A stretch of DNA of 64,000 bases, taken from NCBI RefSeq assembly GCF_016055025.1, contig NZ_JAECVW010000006.1, one strand, 5' to 3'. Position 1 is the first letter of the stretch. Each line of letters begins with the position of its first letter. The stretch comes from Thermoactinomyces intermedius (lineage in GTDB: Bacteria > Bacillota > Bacilli > Thermoactinomycetales > Thermoactinomycetaceae). The translations under genes were made by a program, and so were the position numbers. Below are positions 8,587 through 16,633 of this stretch, piece by piece. The notes under the pieces were generated by a model that had not been told where the DNA came from, searched no databases, and saw only the letters and a list, made by a program, of their open reading frames with translations.

Positions 8587-9172
8587 TCTGAAACGAAGGG
8601 AAAAAACGGTGTTTCTTCATGATTTCATCCGGGTCTTCCCCATACATTTGCCAAGCTTTTTCTTCCGCCGGAATGCGGATCAAATACAAAAACAGGAAGT
8701 TTACGAGGGGAAAAACGATTAACGTGCCGTAGGCTCCAAAACAAAGCGGCAACAAAACAAACTCCAACAGGACCACAACATAATTCGGATGCCTTATATA
8801 GCGGTAAGGGCCGCGGTTTTGGGGTTTTCTGCCCGGAATCACATAAATCCGGGTGTTCCAGTATTTCCCCAGGGATCGCATCACCCATATCCTTAACCCC
8901 TGCACCCCCAAAAACAACAGAAACGGCACCCACCACCATGAAACCGGCTCTGTCCTTCCCCATCGCCCCTCCAAAAGCAAACTGAGAAAAAAGCATCCAT
9001 GAATCAAAACCAGCCACGGATAATGTTTTCCGCCGTATTCAACGCCTCCTTGTTCCCGGATCCACCGGGCGTTTTTTTGTGCAATCCGCAGTTCATAAAG
9101 CCTTTGCACAATGACTAGGATCCATAACAGCCAACTTCCCCGGACCGGCATGATCATCCCTCCTTTTCCCAA
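8582..9172 (-). CDS. Isoprenylcysteine carboxyl methyltransferase family protein (YpbQ/BpsB-like)
   Basis: 196 aa membrane protein of the ICMT family. The family core is visible: GPYRYIRHPNYVVVLLEFVLLPL (residues about 120-143) and, near the C-terminus, RIPAEEKAWQMYG, the SAM-binding signature. Its gene overlaps the end of the type III polyketide synthase gene by 19 bp, as ypbQ follows bcsA in B. subtilis, where the pair (also named bpsA/bpsB) makes and O-methylates alkylpyrones. By that precedent this protein should methylate the polyketide product, not a prenylated protein. The pairing makes this assignment fairly firm. Confidence 0.8.
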   Translation of the reverse strand: MGKGGMIMPVRGSWLLWILVIVQRLYELRIAQKNARWIREQGGVEYGGKHYPWLVLIHGCFFLSLLLEGRWGRTEPVSWWWVPFLLFLGVQGLRIWVMRSLGKYWNTRIYVIPGRKPQNRGPYRYIRHPNYVVVLLEFVLLPLCFGAYGTLIVFPLVNFLFLYLIRIPAEEKAWQMYGEDPDEIMKKHRFFPSFQK

Positions 9173-10224
9173 TGCAACAAAGATAATTCCAGGCTGAAAC
9201 CCGGGCCCATCGCTGCCATGAGGCCGTAACTTCCCGCAGGATGTGGTTGCATGAGCTCCCGTTCCAAAAGAAACAAGACCGTCGCTGATGACATGTTGCC
9301 GTAACCGGCCAATATTTCAAAGGCTCCGTCCAGGCTCCCGGGAGGGAGATTCAACGCTTTTTGATAAGCTTCCAACACTTTTTTCCCGCCCGGGTGGGTT
9401 AAAAACACATCAACTTGTGATAAAGGGACCCCGGCTTCATCAAAAAACCGTTGCACCACCGGCTTCGCTTTTTTCAGCACCAGTTCGGGAATGCTGCGGG
9501 AAAAAATGACTTTCAATCCGTCTGCGGTCAAATCCCATCCCATCACCTCTTCCGTTTCCGGCCACAAAAAACTTTGAGTCGCGGCAATTTCCGGAAATGT
9601 CCCGTCCGGAAGAGATACCTGATCCCCGCAGATCAAAACGGCGGCCGCCCCGTCTGCAAACAACGAAGTGGCCACCAAGTTGCTTTTGGAATGATCCGAA
9701 GGACAAAAGGTCAAACTGCAACATTCCACGGCCAGCAGCAATATTTTTTCCGACGGATTAGCTCTGGCAAATTCATAAGCTTTGGCCAGTCCCGCCACCC
9801 CTCCGGCACAGCCCAATCCCCAAACCGGGGTACGCTTCACATCGCTTTTCATCGACAACCGGTTGATCAAACGGGCATCCATGCTGGGCGTTGCTATCCC
9901 GGTCGTCGAGACAAACACCAAATGATCGATGTCCTTTGGAGTCCATCCTTGCTTATCCAGACACGTCCGGATGGCCTTTTCCCCCAGTTCGGTCGCGGTT
10001 TCGACGTAAATCCGGTTTTTTTCCGTGAACGGGTGTTGTTGTTTATACCAAGAGATCGGTTGGCTGATATACCGGTTGTGGATGGAAGCGTGATCAAAAA
10101 CGGACATGTAACGTTCGATTTGCGGAAAAGACGGGGCAAATAATTCCCTGGCAAACGCCTGGGCTTCTTCCTGTTTCACGGAATAGGGGGGGACTGCAGT
10201 TCCCACGGCAAGGATTTTGGGCAT
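9154..10224 (-). CDS. bpsA: Type III polyketide synthase (BpsA/chalcone synthase-like)
   Basis: About 356 aa from ATG 10224 (MPKILAVGTAVPPYSVKQ), behind AGGAG. This is a thiolase-fold ketosynthase homodimer that condenses malonyl-CoA onto a long acyl-CoA starter to give alkylpyrones or alkylresorcinols. The catalytic cysteine lies in WGLGCAGGVAGLAKA, the catalytic histidine in VFLTHPGGKKVLEAY and the asparagine in LAGYGNMSSATVLFLLE, so the triad is intact. It is followed by the overlapping methyltransferase-like gene. Its ribosome binding site is part of a perfect inverted repeat (see 10232-10261). An upstream in-frame extension to 10380 lacks a start signal and is not used. Confidence 0.9.
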   Translation of the reverse strand: MPKILAVGTAVPPYSVKQEEAQAFARELFAPSFPQIERYMSVFDHASIHNRYISQPISWYKQQHPFTEKNRIYVETATELGEKAIRTCLDKQGWTPKDIDHLVFVSTTGIATPSMDARLINRLSMKSDVKRTPVWGLGCAGGVAGLAKAYEFARANPSEKILLLAVECCSLTFCPSDHSKSNLVATSLFADGAAAVLICGDQVSLPDGTFPEIAATQSFLWPETEEVMGWDLTADGLKVIFSRSIPELVLKKAKPVVQRFFDEAGVPLSQVDVFLTHPGGKKVLEAYQKALNLPPGSLDGAFEILAGYGNMSSATVLFLLERELMQPHPAGSYGLMAAMGPGFSLELSLLHWEKEG

Positions 10225-10231
10225 GACAGAC

Positions 10232-10261
10232 ACTCCTAAACAAGTGAAATTGTTTAGGAGT
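10232..10261 (-). promoter_or_regulatory. Perfect inverted repeat containing the bpsA ribosome binding site
   Basis: Arms ACTCCTAAACA and TGTTTAGGAGT (11 bp, no mismatch) with an 8-nt loop. In the minus-strand transcript the AGGAG of the ribosome binding site is the 3' arm and pairs with CUCCU of the 5' arm; ATG 10224 follows 7 nt later. It could be an RNA hairpin that hides the ribosome binding site or a DNA operator. Confidence 0.7.
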
Positions 10262-10312
10262 ATTCTTCTACTTTTCCCTTCAAAACATACGATCCAATAA
10301 AGACGTTGGCGG

Positions 10313-10663
10313 TTATTTTCGCAACCATTTTTCCAAGAAAAAACGCAAAACCCCGACCACCAATGCGAAGATGACGGCAAAGAGCATGCCGGAGGAATCC
10401 CCTTGGGTCATCGTCAAATAAACCATGGCCCCCCAGGCAATCCCCTTGACCAGGGAATGCCAGATAAACGAACCGATCATCAACACGATAAACAAAATGA
10501 TCCCGGTGGAAGTCGACTCCAAATACCTGGCAATCACAAACGTCAAAAAAAGCGTTTCAATAATAGGAATCAGATTGGCAAAAAGCCCAAAGATTGCTTT
10601 GATCAGGTTGCCCAATTTCTGTCTTCCTCTCTGTCGAAAAGTGGAGAAGAACCGATCCTTCAA
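10313..10663 (-). CDS. Small membrane protein at the end of the secretion operon
   Basis: Up to 116 aa from TTG 10663. The best ribosome binding site (GAGAGGAAG) precedes an inner TTG at 10615, so the true protein may be about 100 aa. It has three or four hydrophobic segments (IKAIFGLFANLIPIIETLFLTFVIARYL, GIILFIVLMIGSFIWHSL, GMLFAVIFALVVGVLRFFL) and a basic C-terminus. I do not recognise a family. It lies 26 bp after the coupling-type ATPase gene and so is probably part of the same membrane machine. Confidence 0.65.
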   Translation of the reverse strand: MKDRFFSTFRQRGRQKLGNLIKAIFGLFANLIPIIETLFLTFVIARYLESTSTGIILFIVLMIGSFIWHSLVKGIAWGAMVYLTMTQGDSSGMLFAVIFALVVGVLRFFLEKWLRK

Positions 10664-10689
10664 CCGGACCGGTTCCCTTATGCTTACGA

Positions 10690-13308
10690 TCAGTTGGCAT
10701 TTTCCGAAGGCGGATTTTCATATAAAGTACGATCCATATAATCCGAAATTTCTTTGTCCACTTGCTCAATGGGACGGGTCTCCCCGTCATGGTGAAGAGC
10801 GTTTAAACCCCATTCCAATCCCCAATTCATGGCTTCATCTTTCTCCGCCGTGCGATGGTCTGCCGGCTTGCCGTCAGGCCGGTACACGACCGGCGGTTCA
10901 TTGGTAACCACACATGTCGTTACATCGCTCCGGCCTTTCCGCTTGGAGCGGATGTAGACCGCGGCATTTCGTTCAGGCAACGATTCCACCAGACTGGTTT
11001 TGATATATTTCCGCGTCAGGCTTTCCACTTCATCCGAACCTTCCGTCTGGCCGCAACTGATGACCATCCCGATATAGGAACGGATCGCTTGCATCAATTC
11101 GTGGTTTTCGAAGTGATCGATCTCCCTGGTCACAAGCCCCAGTCCAAACGGATATTTTTTATCCTCTTGCAAAATCTCGGTAATGAGCGGAATTTGAATC
11201 ATATGGGCTTCTTCCACCAACATTAAATGGAATTTGGAAGAAGTGCTCCGTTTTCGCGCTGCCTGATAGTAAAGGTTGATCAAATAACCGACCAGAACCC
11301 GCAAGTTGTAGTCCTTGATTCCATTGGTGTCAATCAGGACAATATGCCCTTCATCCATATACTTTTGGGGATCCAGACTCAACCCTTTTTGGCAGAACAG
11401 ACGGCGGAGCGTGGAATGTTGCAAGATCCGGTCCAACCGGTACAATACCGGCTCCACTTCTCTTCTGATTTCCTGCTCATCGGTGTTGGCCCAGAAACGT
11501 TTGATATAAGGATCTTGCACGTTTTTGACCACTTTTTCCCTGAACTGATGGTTTCTGAACAGATCATCGATGCCCAAAATCGTATGGGTTTCCTCATCTT
11601 CCAACAGGCTCTGCACCGCAATTTCAACGAGCCGGCGCGAGCGTTCAATGGATTCTTCTTTAAATTCAAAGTCCACCAAGATGGTGGCCAACTGATGGGC
11701 CATCTGTCCGGGCGTGACGTTTTCCGGACGATGAAGCATATTCAATGCCGGAAGTTGAGTGGTATCATCCGACAGATTCAGGTGATGGATTTTCTCCCGG
11801 GGGAACTTCACACCGAATTTTTCTGCGATGCGCAAACGGTTTTCAATGATCGCCACCAACTCTTTGGCCGGGTCAATAATAGTGAATCCCGGGCTTTTAT
11901 CCGGATTGTCAAACCACTCATCCAAAAGCGACTGAACCATATCCATCGCGACACTGGATTTCCCCATGCCGCTGGCACCCGTTAAAACAAAATGTTTGTT
12001 CAGCTGTTCGAAGTTGACGCGCACTTCCCGGTCATCAAAAGGATGTTTCAATTTTCCGATTTTCACGCCCTCGGTCAATTCGCCCGGCTCCAATGTCCTT
12101 TCGTTTTCCTGCAAATGCGCCACATATCCCCGCGCGTTGGGGCCATCTTCTGCCGGAGGACGATAAATGTAATGATTGGCCGGAGGCAAATGGAACAAGC
12201 TCGAAATCTCATCCGACGTCCAAGCCATCAAGGTCAACGGCCAGGGAATCGGAACCAGGTTGTTGTCTTTCATGGGATTCCACCAAGGTTGGCGGATAAA
12301 ACGGAGTTCCCCGTCATACTTCATCGCGGTTTGAACCGACTCTGCCGTGGAACGGACCACCGCTTCCGCATTTTCGTGATTGGACCAGATCGAAAGGCGC
12401 ACTTGAAAGGAAAGTTCACGCCCGGTCAAGCGTTGAATCAACCCGGCGCGACGGATCCGCTCTTCCGGTCCCATGTCTTTGTTCTTTTTGCTGGTCAACA
12501 GGCTCCGGGCACTTCCCGAACGTTCCTCCACAGCCCGCCAGCTGACCGGGGAAAATTGCAAATCCAAATAGGTTCCGGAACGAAGACAGTTTAAAATGCT
12601 TCCCAATTGGCTCTGTTTGCTTTGGAGCAACGAGGTCAAGGGATACCCTTTGGTTTTGAATTTAAAGATGAAGTGTCCGCCGATTCCCCCTTTTTTCGGG
12701 GTGGGGAATTCTTCTTCCTTGATATCATGCAACTCTGCAGAAGGATAAACACTGCGCAAGGTGTCCTTTACACTATTCTCTTTGTCCTCGGGGTAAGCCA
12801 GGTAAATGCCAATTTGGTTGCTGCCTTCCGGAATGGCAAATCGCCAGCGGAACCAAGGGCGCCCGTATTGGATCCGCATACGGATCGGACGAATCATGCT
12901 CCCGAAAGTTCTTGTCAATTCTGAGATTTTATCCAAATCGAGTTCGGTGTCGTACGAAGGCAGAATGCGTAAATATTTCACTCCCCTTTTGGCCCGGCTC
13001 CGATAATGGGATTTGGTGGACCAACGCCCGGCCAAAATGGCAATGACAATCAAAATCACGAGTAAAATCAACCAAGGAAGCACGGCAAGCGCCCAGATTC
13101 CGATGGATGAGAGTGTATCCCATGCCCAGTTGGTCGCTTTTCCCGCCGTTTTGGCTTGATCACTTTCCCCGAACAACTCTGCAAGAAACTTCCACAAATA
13201 CAAGATCCCGATCACAGATGCAACGCCGATAATCGCGTAAAAAAACCATTTGGCGACCTGTCGCATCTGCTCTTCACCGCCCTTGGGAACATTATTCCAA
13301 GGAAACAA
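10690..13308 (-). CDS. Membrane-anchored coupling-type ATPase (VirD4/HerA-FtsK superfamily)
   Basis: 872 aa from TTG 13308 behind AGGTGG; an inner ATG at 13266 is an alternative. Two N-terminal membrane segments (FYAIIGVASVIGILYLW; LAVLPWLILLVILIVIAIL) precede a roughly 300-residue region without a family I can name, then a P-loop ATPase: Walker A GASGMGKSSV near residue 449 and Walker B HLMLVEEAH near residue 698, with LVTREIDHF and VISCGQTEGSDEV sensor-like strands. In conjugation systems such an ATPase brings substrate to the channel. At 872 aa it is much larger than ConQ of ICEBs1 (about 480 aa). No relaxase gene is nearby, so the substrate is unknown. Confidence 0.8.
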   Translation of the reverse strand: MFPWNNVPKGGEEQMRQVAKWFFYAIIGVASVIGILYLWKFLAELFGESDQAKTAGKATNWAWDTLSSIGIWALAVLPWLILLVILIVIAILAGRWSTKSHYRSRAKRGVKYLRILPSYDTELDLDKISELTRTFGSMIRPIRMRIQYGRPWFRWRFAIPEGSNQIGIYLAYPEDKENSVKDTLRSVYPSAELHDIKEEEFPTPKKGGIGGHFIFKFKTKGYPLTSLLQSKQSQLGSILNCLRSGTYLDLQFSPVSWRAVEERSGSARSLLTSKKNKDMGPEERIRRAGLIQRLTGRELSFQVRLSIWSNHENAEAVVRSTAESVQTAMKYDGELRFIRQPWWNPMKDNNLVPIPWPLTLMAWTSDEISSLFHLPPANHYIYRPPAEDGPNARGYVAHLQENERTLEPGELTEGVKIGKLKHPFDDREVRVNFEQLNKHFVLTGASGMGKSSVAMDMVQSLLDEWFDNPDKSPGFTIIDPAKELVAIIENRLRIAEKFGVKFPREKIHHLNLSDDTTQLPALNMLHRPENVTPGQMAHQLATILVDFEFKEESIERSRRLVEIAVQSLLEDEETHTILGIDDLFRNHQFREKVVKNVQDPYIKRFWANTDEQEIRREVEPVLYRLDRILQHSTLRRLFCQKGLSLDPQKYMDEGHIVLIDTNGIKDYNLRVLVGYLINLYYQAARKRSTSSKFHLMLVEEAHMIQIPLITEILQEDKKYPFGLGLVTREIDHFENHELMQAIRSYIGMVISCGQTEGSDEVESLTRKYIKTSLVESLPERNAAVYIRSKRKGRSDVTTCVVTNEPPVVYRPDGKPADHRTAEKDEAMNWGLEWGLNALHHDGETRPIEQVDKEISDYMDRTLYENPPSENAN

Positions 13309-13399
13309 TCCAACCCCACCTTTCTTTTCACTCCGTCCAGTCCTGTATCAGGCATTCTCCCGTTGTCCTTCTTTTCCTTCCCCAAACCGGAGCAAGGAT

Positions 13400-14521
13400 T
13401 CATTTTTTCACAATTTTCATCGGATCAACCACTTGCCCGTCTTTCAAAATTTCAAAATGCAAATGGGGACCGGTGCTCCACCCATTGGAACCCACTTTGG
13501 CAATCACATCCCCTTTTTTGACTTCCTGTCCGACACGGACTTGAACATCTTGCGGATACATATGGGCATACAAGGTCCGGTAGCCGTTTCCGTGATCAAT
13601 CACAATCTTCCAGCCATACCCGCTGGATTTCCCCGATTCCACCACCACACCGCCATTGCTGGCATAAATGGGGGATCCCAAAGGTTTGGCGATATCAATT
13701 CCTTCGTGTTTTCGGTACACCTTTTTCAAGGGGTGAAAGCGGAGCCCAAACGGGGACGTCACTTCTCCCCCTTCCACCGGCCAGAGAAACCCGCCGGAAG
13801 CAAGGCCGGTTGCTTTCGAAATCACCGGCTTGGCAAAGGATTCAGCATATTCCTTGACTTTCAGCACATAATTCTCATAGTCATGATTGTATTGCCAGAC
13901 GGGTCCGCCCCGGGCAAACCAATCTTTTCCCTCCTGATAATTTCTCGCTAAATAATAGGCGGTGGAATAAATGGCATCGACAGGGTTGTTCGGATCCGCT
14001 TTGCCGTCCTGATCCCCATCAATCCCATATCCCCCGTATTTTTCAATCAACTTCGGATCCGTGATATCCACGGAATCCGGCAAATCCCCCAAACGCGTTC
14101 CGCCCGGGTAATCCCATCCGACCCACGTCTTATCCATGAATTGGGTGTGGCCCCGCGCCCCTTTGGAACTTTCACTCAAATCCCGGCCGAAATCGGTCTC
14201 CACTTTGTGGATGGCAGCAAGGATTTGCCAAGGCACGCCGTATTTTTTTCCGGCTTCCTGATAGATGGGCAAATAGGCTTCCGCCTCTTTCGGAAAACTT
14301 TCCGCCACGTCCCATTGTTCCATCCGGTTCGTTTCGGAAGAAGAAGATGAAAACAAACTGACAAACACTGCTCCCAAAACGGAAATGAAAAAGAAAACAA
14401 ATGTGGCCAGCCCCAACAAGCAAAGCAAGGCAAACCCTTTGACGTTCCGGGACATCCCCTGTTTTCTCCGGGGCTTGCGGCGGCGGAAGGCGGAAAGTTC
14501 CGGTCTAGTCAAAACTTCCAC
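13400..14521 (-). CDS. Two-domain peptidoglycan hydrolase: lytic transglycosylase plus M23 endopeptidase
   Basis: 373 aa from GTG 14521, 9 nt after AGGAGG and overlapping the preceding gene by 17 bp. A basic cytoplasmic start is followed by one membrane helix (FALLCLLGLATFVFFFISVLG), then a lysozyme-like/SLT domain (YLPIYQEAGKKYGVPWQILAAIHKVETDFG, catalytic Glu near residue 106; GARGHTQFM), then an M23 zinc peptidase domain (HEGID near 273, HLHFE near 355). It would open the wall for a secretion channel. Its role matches CwlT of ICEBs1 and Orf14 of Tn916, but those carry an NlpC/P60 peptidase in place of M23. Confidence 0.88.
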   Translation of the reverse strand: MEVLTRPELSAFRRRKPRRKQGMSRNVKGFALLCLLGLATFVFFFISVLGAVFVSLFSSSSSETNRMEQWDVAESFPKEAEAYLPIYQEAGKKYGVPWQILAAIHKVETDFGRDLSESSKGARGHTQFMDKTWVGWDYPGGTRLGDLPDSVDITDPKLIEKYGGYGIDGDQDGKADPNNPVDAIYSTAYYLARNYQEGKDWFARGGPVWQYNHDYENYVLKVKEYAESFAKPVISKATGLASGGFLWPVEGGEVTSPFGLRFHPLKKVYRKHEGIDIAKPLGSPIYASNGGVVVESGKSSGYGWKIVIDHGNGYRTLYAHMYPQDVQVRVGQEVKKGDVIAKVGSNGWSTGPHLHFEILKDGQVVDPMKIVKK

Positions 14522-15077
14522 GCACTTCCACCTCCTGTGCAATCCAATTTCCGTTTTGCTCCGTCAATGTCACCTGATAAACCCGCTCGATGGGAATGGT
14601 TTTTCCGTTCTCGCTTTCTTCGGTGACGGTTTCTGCCAAACACCGGACTTCACCCGATTGCTCCTGGCATTGGAGATTGCGGATTTCTTTCAACGCACTG
14701 ATGAATTTCACACCTTTTTCTTTCAGGAAATTTGTCTCCTCCTTGAGCAAGGCCAACAAGGAATCCGAGGCATAAGGCTTCACGGACTGAAGCCACCGGT
14801 CCGCTTCATCCGTATTGCGGTTCGCATAAGCCCGCATGAAAGCATCTGCCGTTTGTCGCGCCTTTTGGAGCTCTTCCGGTGACAAAGCGGGCAACACTTC
14901 CGCCGGATTTGCGGTTTGCTCCGGCCGGGCCTGGGGATTTTTTTCCTGCTGACCGGCATTTCCCACCCAGCCAAGATGGATCAGCAAATACTTGGCTGAA
15001 AACCCGGCAACCACAAAAACAAACAAAACCAGTAAAAACAGGCGACGGCGTCCACTGGGCAAATTTGTGTTAAACAA
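14505..15077 (-). CDS. Single-pass membrane protein with NTF2-like/VirB8-like extracellular domain
   Basis: 190 aa from TTG 15077 behind GGAGGG. One N-terminal transmembrane helix (LFLLVLFVFVVAGFSAKYLLI), a Gln/Pro-rich linker, then an alpha-beta domain beginning LSPEELQKARQTADAFMRAYANRNTDEADRWLQ and ending in strands IPIERVYQVTLTEQNGNWIAQEVEV. The helix-then-sheet order is that of NTF2-like domains as in VirB8 and TcpC-type conjugation proteins. Position between the VirB6-like protein and the wall hydrolase supports a structural role in the channel. No closer family is recognised. Confidence 0.65.
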   Translation of the reverse strand: MFNTNLPSGRRRLFLLVLFVFVVAGFSAKYLLIHLGWVGNAGQQEKNPQARPEQTANPAEVLPALSPEELQKARQTADAFMRAYANRNTDEADRWLQSVKPYASDSLLALLKEETNFLKEKGVKFISALKEIRNLQCQEQSGEVRCLAETVTEESENGKTIPIERVYQVTLTEQNGNWIAQEVEVRGSFD

Positions 15078-15122
15078 TCATTTTCCCTCCTGCTTGCCAA
15101 AACCGCCGATGCAAAACAGCAG

Positions 15123-16592
15123 CTATTTCCGCACTTTGATTTTTCCGGCTTGTTGTGCGAGTGTTTGGGTGTACTTGGTCATCTGTTGGATCGGAATTTG
15201 AATATTGAATTGCCCTTTTAAGCTGTCATCGATTTTGCCCATGGGGGCTTTCATGATGCTGAACAATTCCTCCCGTTTCCAAATGACTCCAATCACCAAG
15301 ATCAGTTGCATGGCGATGGTCCAGATATAACCCACCCGTTCCGGCGGACTCATTTGATAGAGGAATTGCGAGATGGTAAGCAACATGCTGAAGAAAACAC
15401 CGATGATCAATTTGATCAACTGGTAACCGACAAACTTTTTAAACCAACTGACGGCCACACTTGACCAAGACGGATTTAACGCGATCAAAAAGGCGAAGGG
15501 GGCAAACAAGGCAATCAGCACGAACAAAAATTGATACACAATCATCGCCCCGGCAATGATGAAAAAGAGCAATCCCAGGATAAAATGGGAAACACAGAGC
15601 AGGATCAACAAGGTTAAGCGTTGGAATACCCCGTCTTTTTTCACCATCGGGTTGTTCATTTCTTTGGCCTCGTATTCCACGGCCTGTTCCCGCGCCGTAC
15701 TTCCGGGTTTAAAGGCCAGGATCTTTTCGATTCTTCCCTGGGTCAACTCGGAATCATTGGAAGTTTTGGCATACTGCAACATGATGTAAGGCTCATAAAC
15801 CATCATATTGTAGAGCTTGTCGGAAATGACCAGGGACGAAACCTCCGCTGGATAATTCATCTCGTCTTCATCGAGGTCTTCCTGAAATTCAATGCCGACG
15901 CCCATCAACTCCTGGCTCAGTCCGCTGCTGATTTCATTCAAATATTTCATCACACTGCCGGCATTGGCAAAAAAAGCGATCCCCAGGATCAATACAGCCA
16001 CACTGGTGAGCATGCCGGTCAGCGCTTCCGTCGTGTTTTTCTTAATCAATCCTTTGTAAGCAATCCAGGCACCGGCAATAATGATCATCAATGTCATAAA
16101 GTTGCCCATCAGCCCTGTGTCTCCGTAACCCGCCCCGGTAAAACCGGCCAATTGCTGAACCGCTTTTTCCACGGCATCGGCAAACTGGTCGACCACATCA
16201 AGGGAAAAGGCATTCTCCACAATCAAAATCACGGTAAAGTTCCACGACAACAACGCTTGCCAGATAAAGTTGTTAATCTCATTGAGCAGAATGTACGCCT
16301 GATTGGATATTTTGGCATCCCATTCAAACATGGACGTCTCTTCGGTATAAATTTCAAGGTTGTACTGGCTGGGCTGATATTTGGCAAACCGTACGTCATA
16401 TCCTTTGGCTTTGGCTTTTTCAACTTGTTCCTTCGGGAAAATCGTCAACAAATCGGTGATCAGGCTGTAGCCATCCGATTTTTGCTGCTGCTCTTGCTCT
16501 TCCTGCGCCATGGTGACGGGATGATTTCCCAACATGCCGGCGATCAGTATGAAAACGACAAGAAATCTTAGCAGATTTTGTCTTCTGTTCAT
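15123..16592 (-). CDS. Polytopic VirB6/TrbL-like channel protein
   Basis: 489 aa with an N-terminal signal peptide (LLRFLVVFILIAGMLGNHPVTMAQ) followed by a Gln/Glu-rich stretch. A central block carries several membrane segments (FMTLMIIIAGAWIAYKGLI, MLTSVAVLILGIAFFANAG, LTLLILLCVSHFILGLLFFIIAGAMIVYQFLFVLIALFAPFAFLIAL, LIIGVFFSMLLTISQFL), as in VirB6/TrbL/ConG proteins that form the inner-membrane channel of Gram-positive conjugation systems. It sits directly after the VirB4-like ATPase, as ConG follows ConE in ICEBs1. The family call rests on topology and gene order, not on a sequence motif. Confidence 0.75.
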   Translation of the reverse strand: MNRRQNLLRFLVVFILIAGMLGNHPVTMAQEEQEQQQKSDGYSLITDLLTIFPKEQVEKAKAKGYDVRFAKYQPSQYNLEIYTEETSMFEWDAKISNQAYILLNEINNFIWQALLSWNFTVILIVENAFSLDVVDQFADAVEKAVQQLAGFTGAGYGDTGLMGNFMTLMIIIAGAWIAYKGLIKKNTTEALTGMLTSVAVLILGIAFFANAGSVMKYLNEISSGLSQELMGVGIEFQEDLDEDEMNYPAEVSSLVISDKLYNMMVYEPYIMLQYAKTSNDSELTQGRIEKILAFKPGSTAREQAVEYEAKEMNNPMVKKDGVFQRLTLLILLCVSHFILGLLFFIIAGAMIVYQFLFVLIALFAPFAFLIALNPSWSSVAVSWFKKFVGYQLIKLIIGVFFSMLLTISQFLYQMSPPERVGYIWTIAMQLILVIGVIWKREELFSIMKAPMGKIDDSLKGQFNIQIPIQQMTKYTQTLAQQAGKIKVRK

Positions 16593-16633
16593 CGAGCAGG
16601 TCTCCTCCGCTTTATTCTTTATCGGAAACCCCT

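Noticed and set aside
9451..10143. Plus-strand open frame of 230 codons
   Set aside because: Opposite the type III polyketide synthase, which has an intact catalytic triad.
15621..16571. Long plus-strand open frame opposite the VirB6-like gene
   Set aside because: Shadow of a real membrane protein gene with start signals on the other strand.
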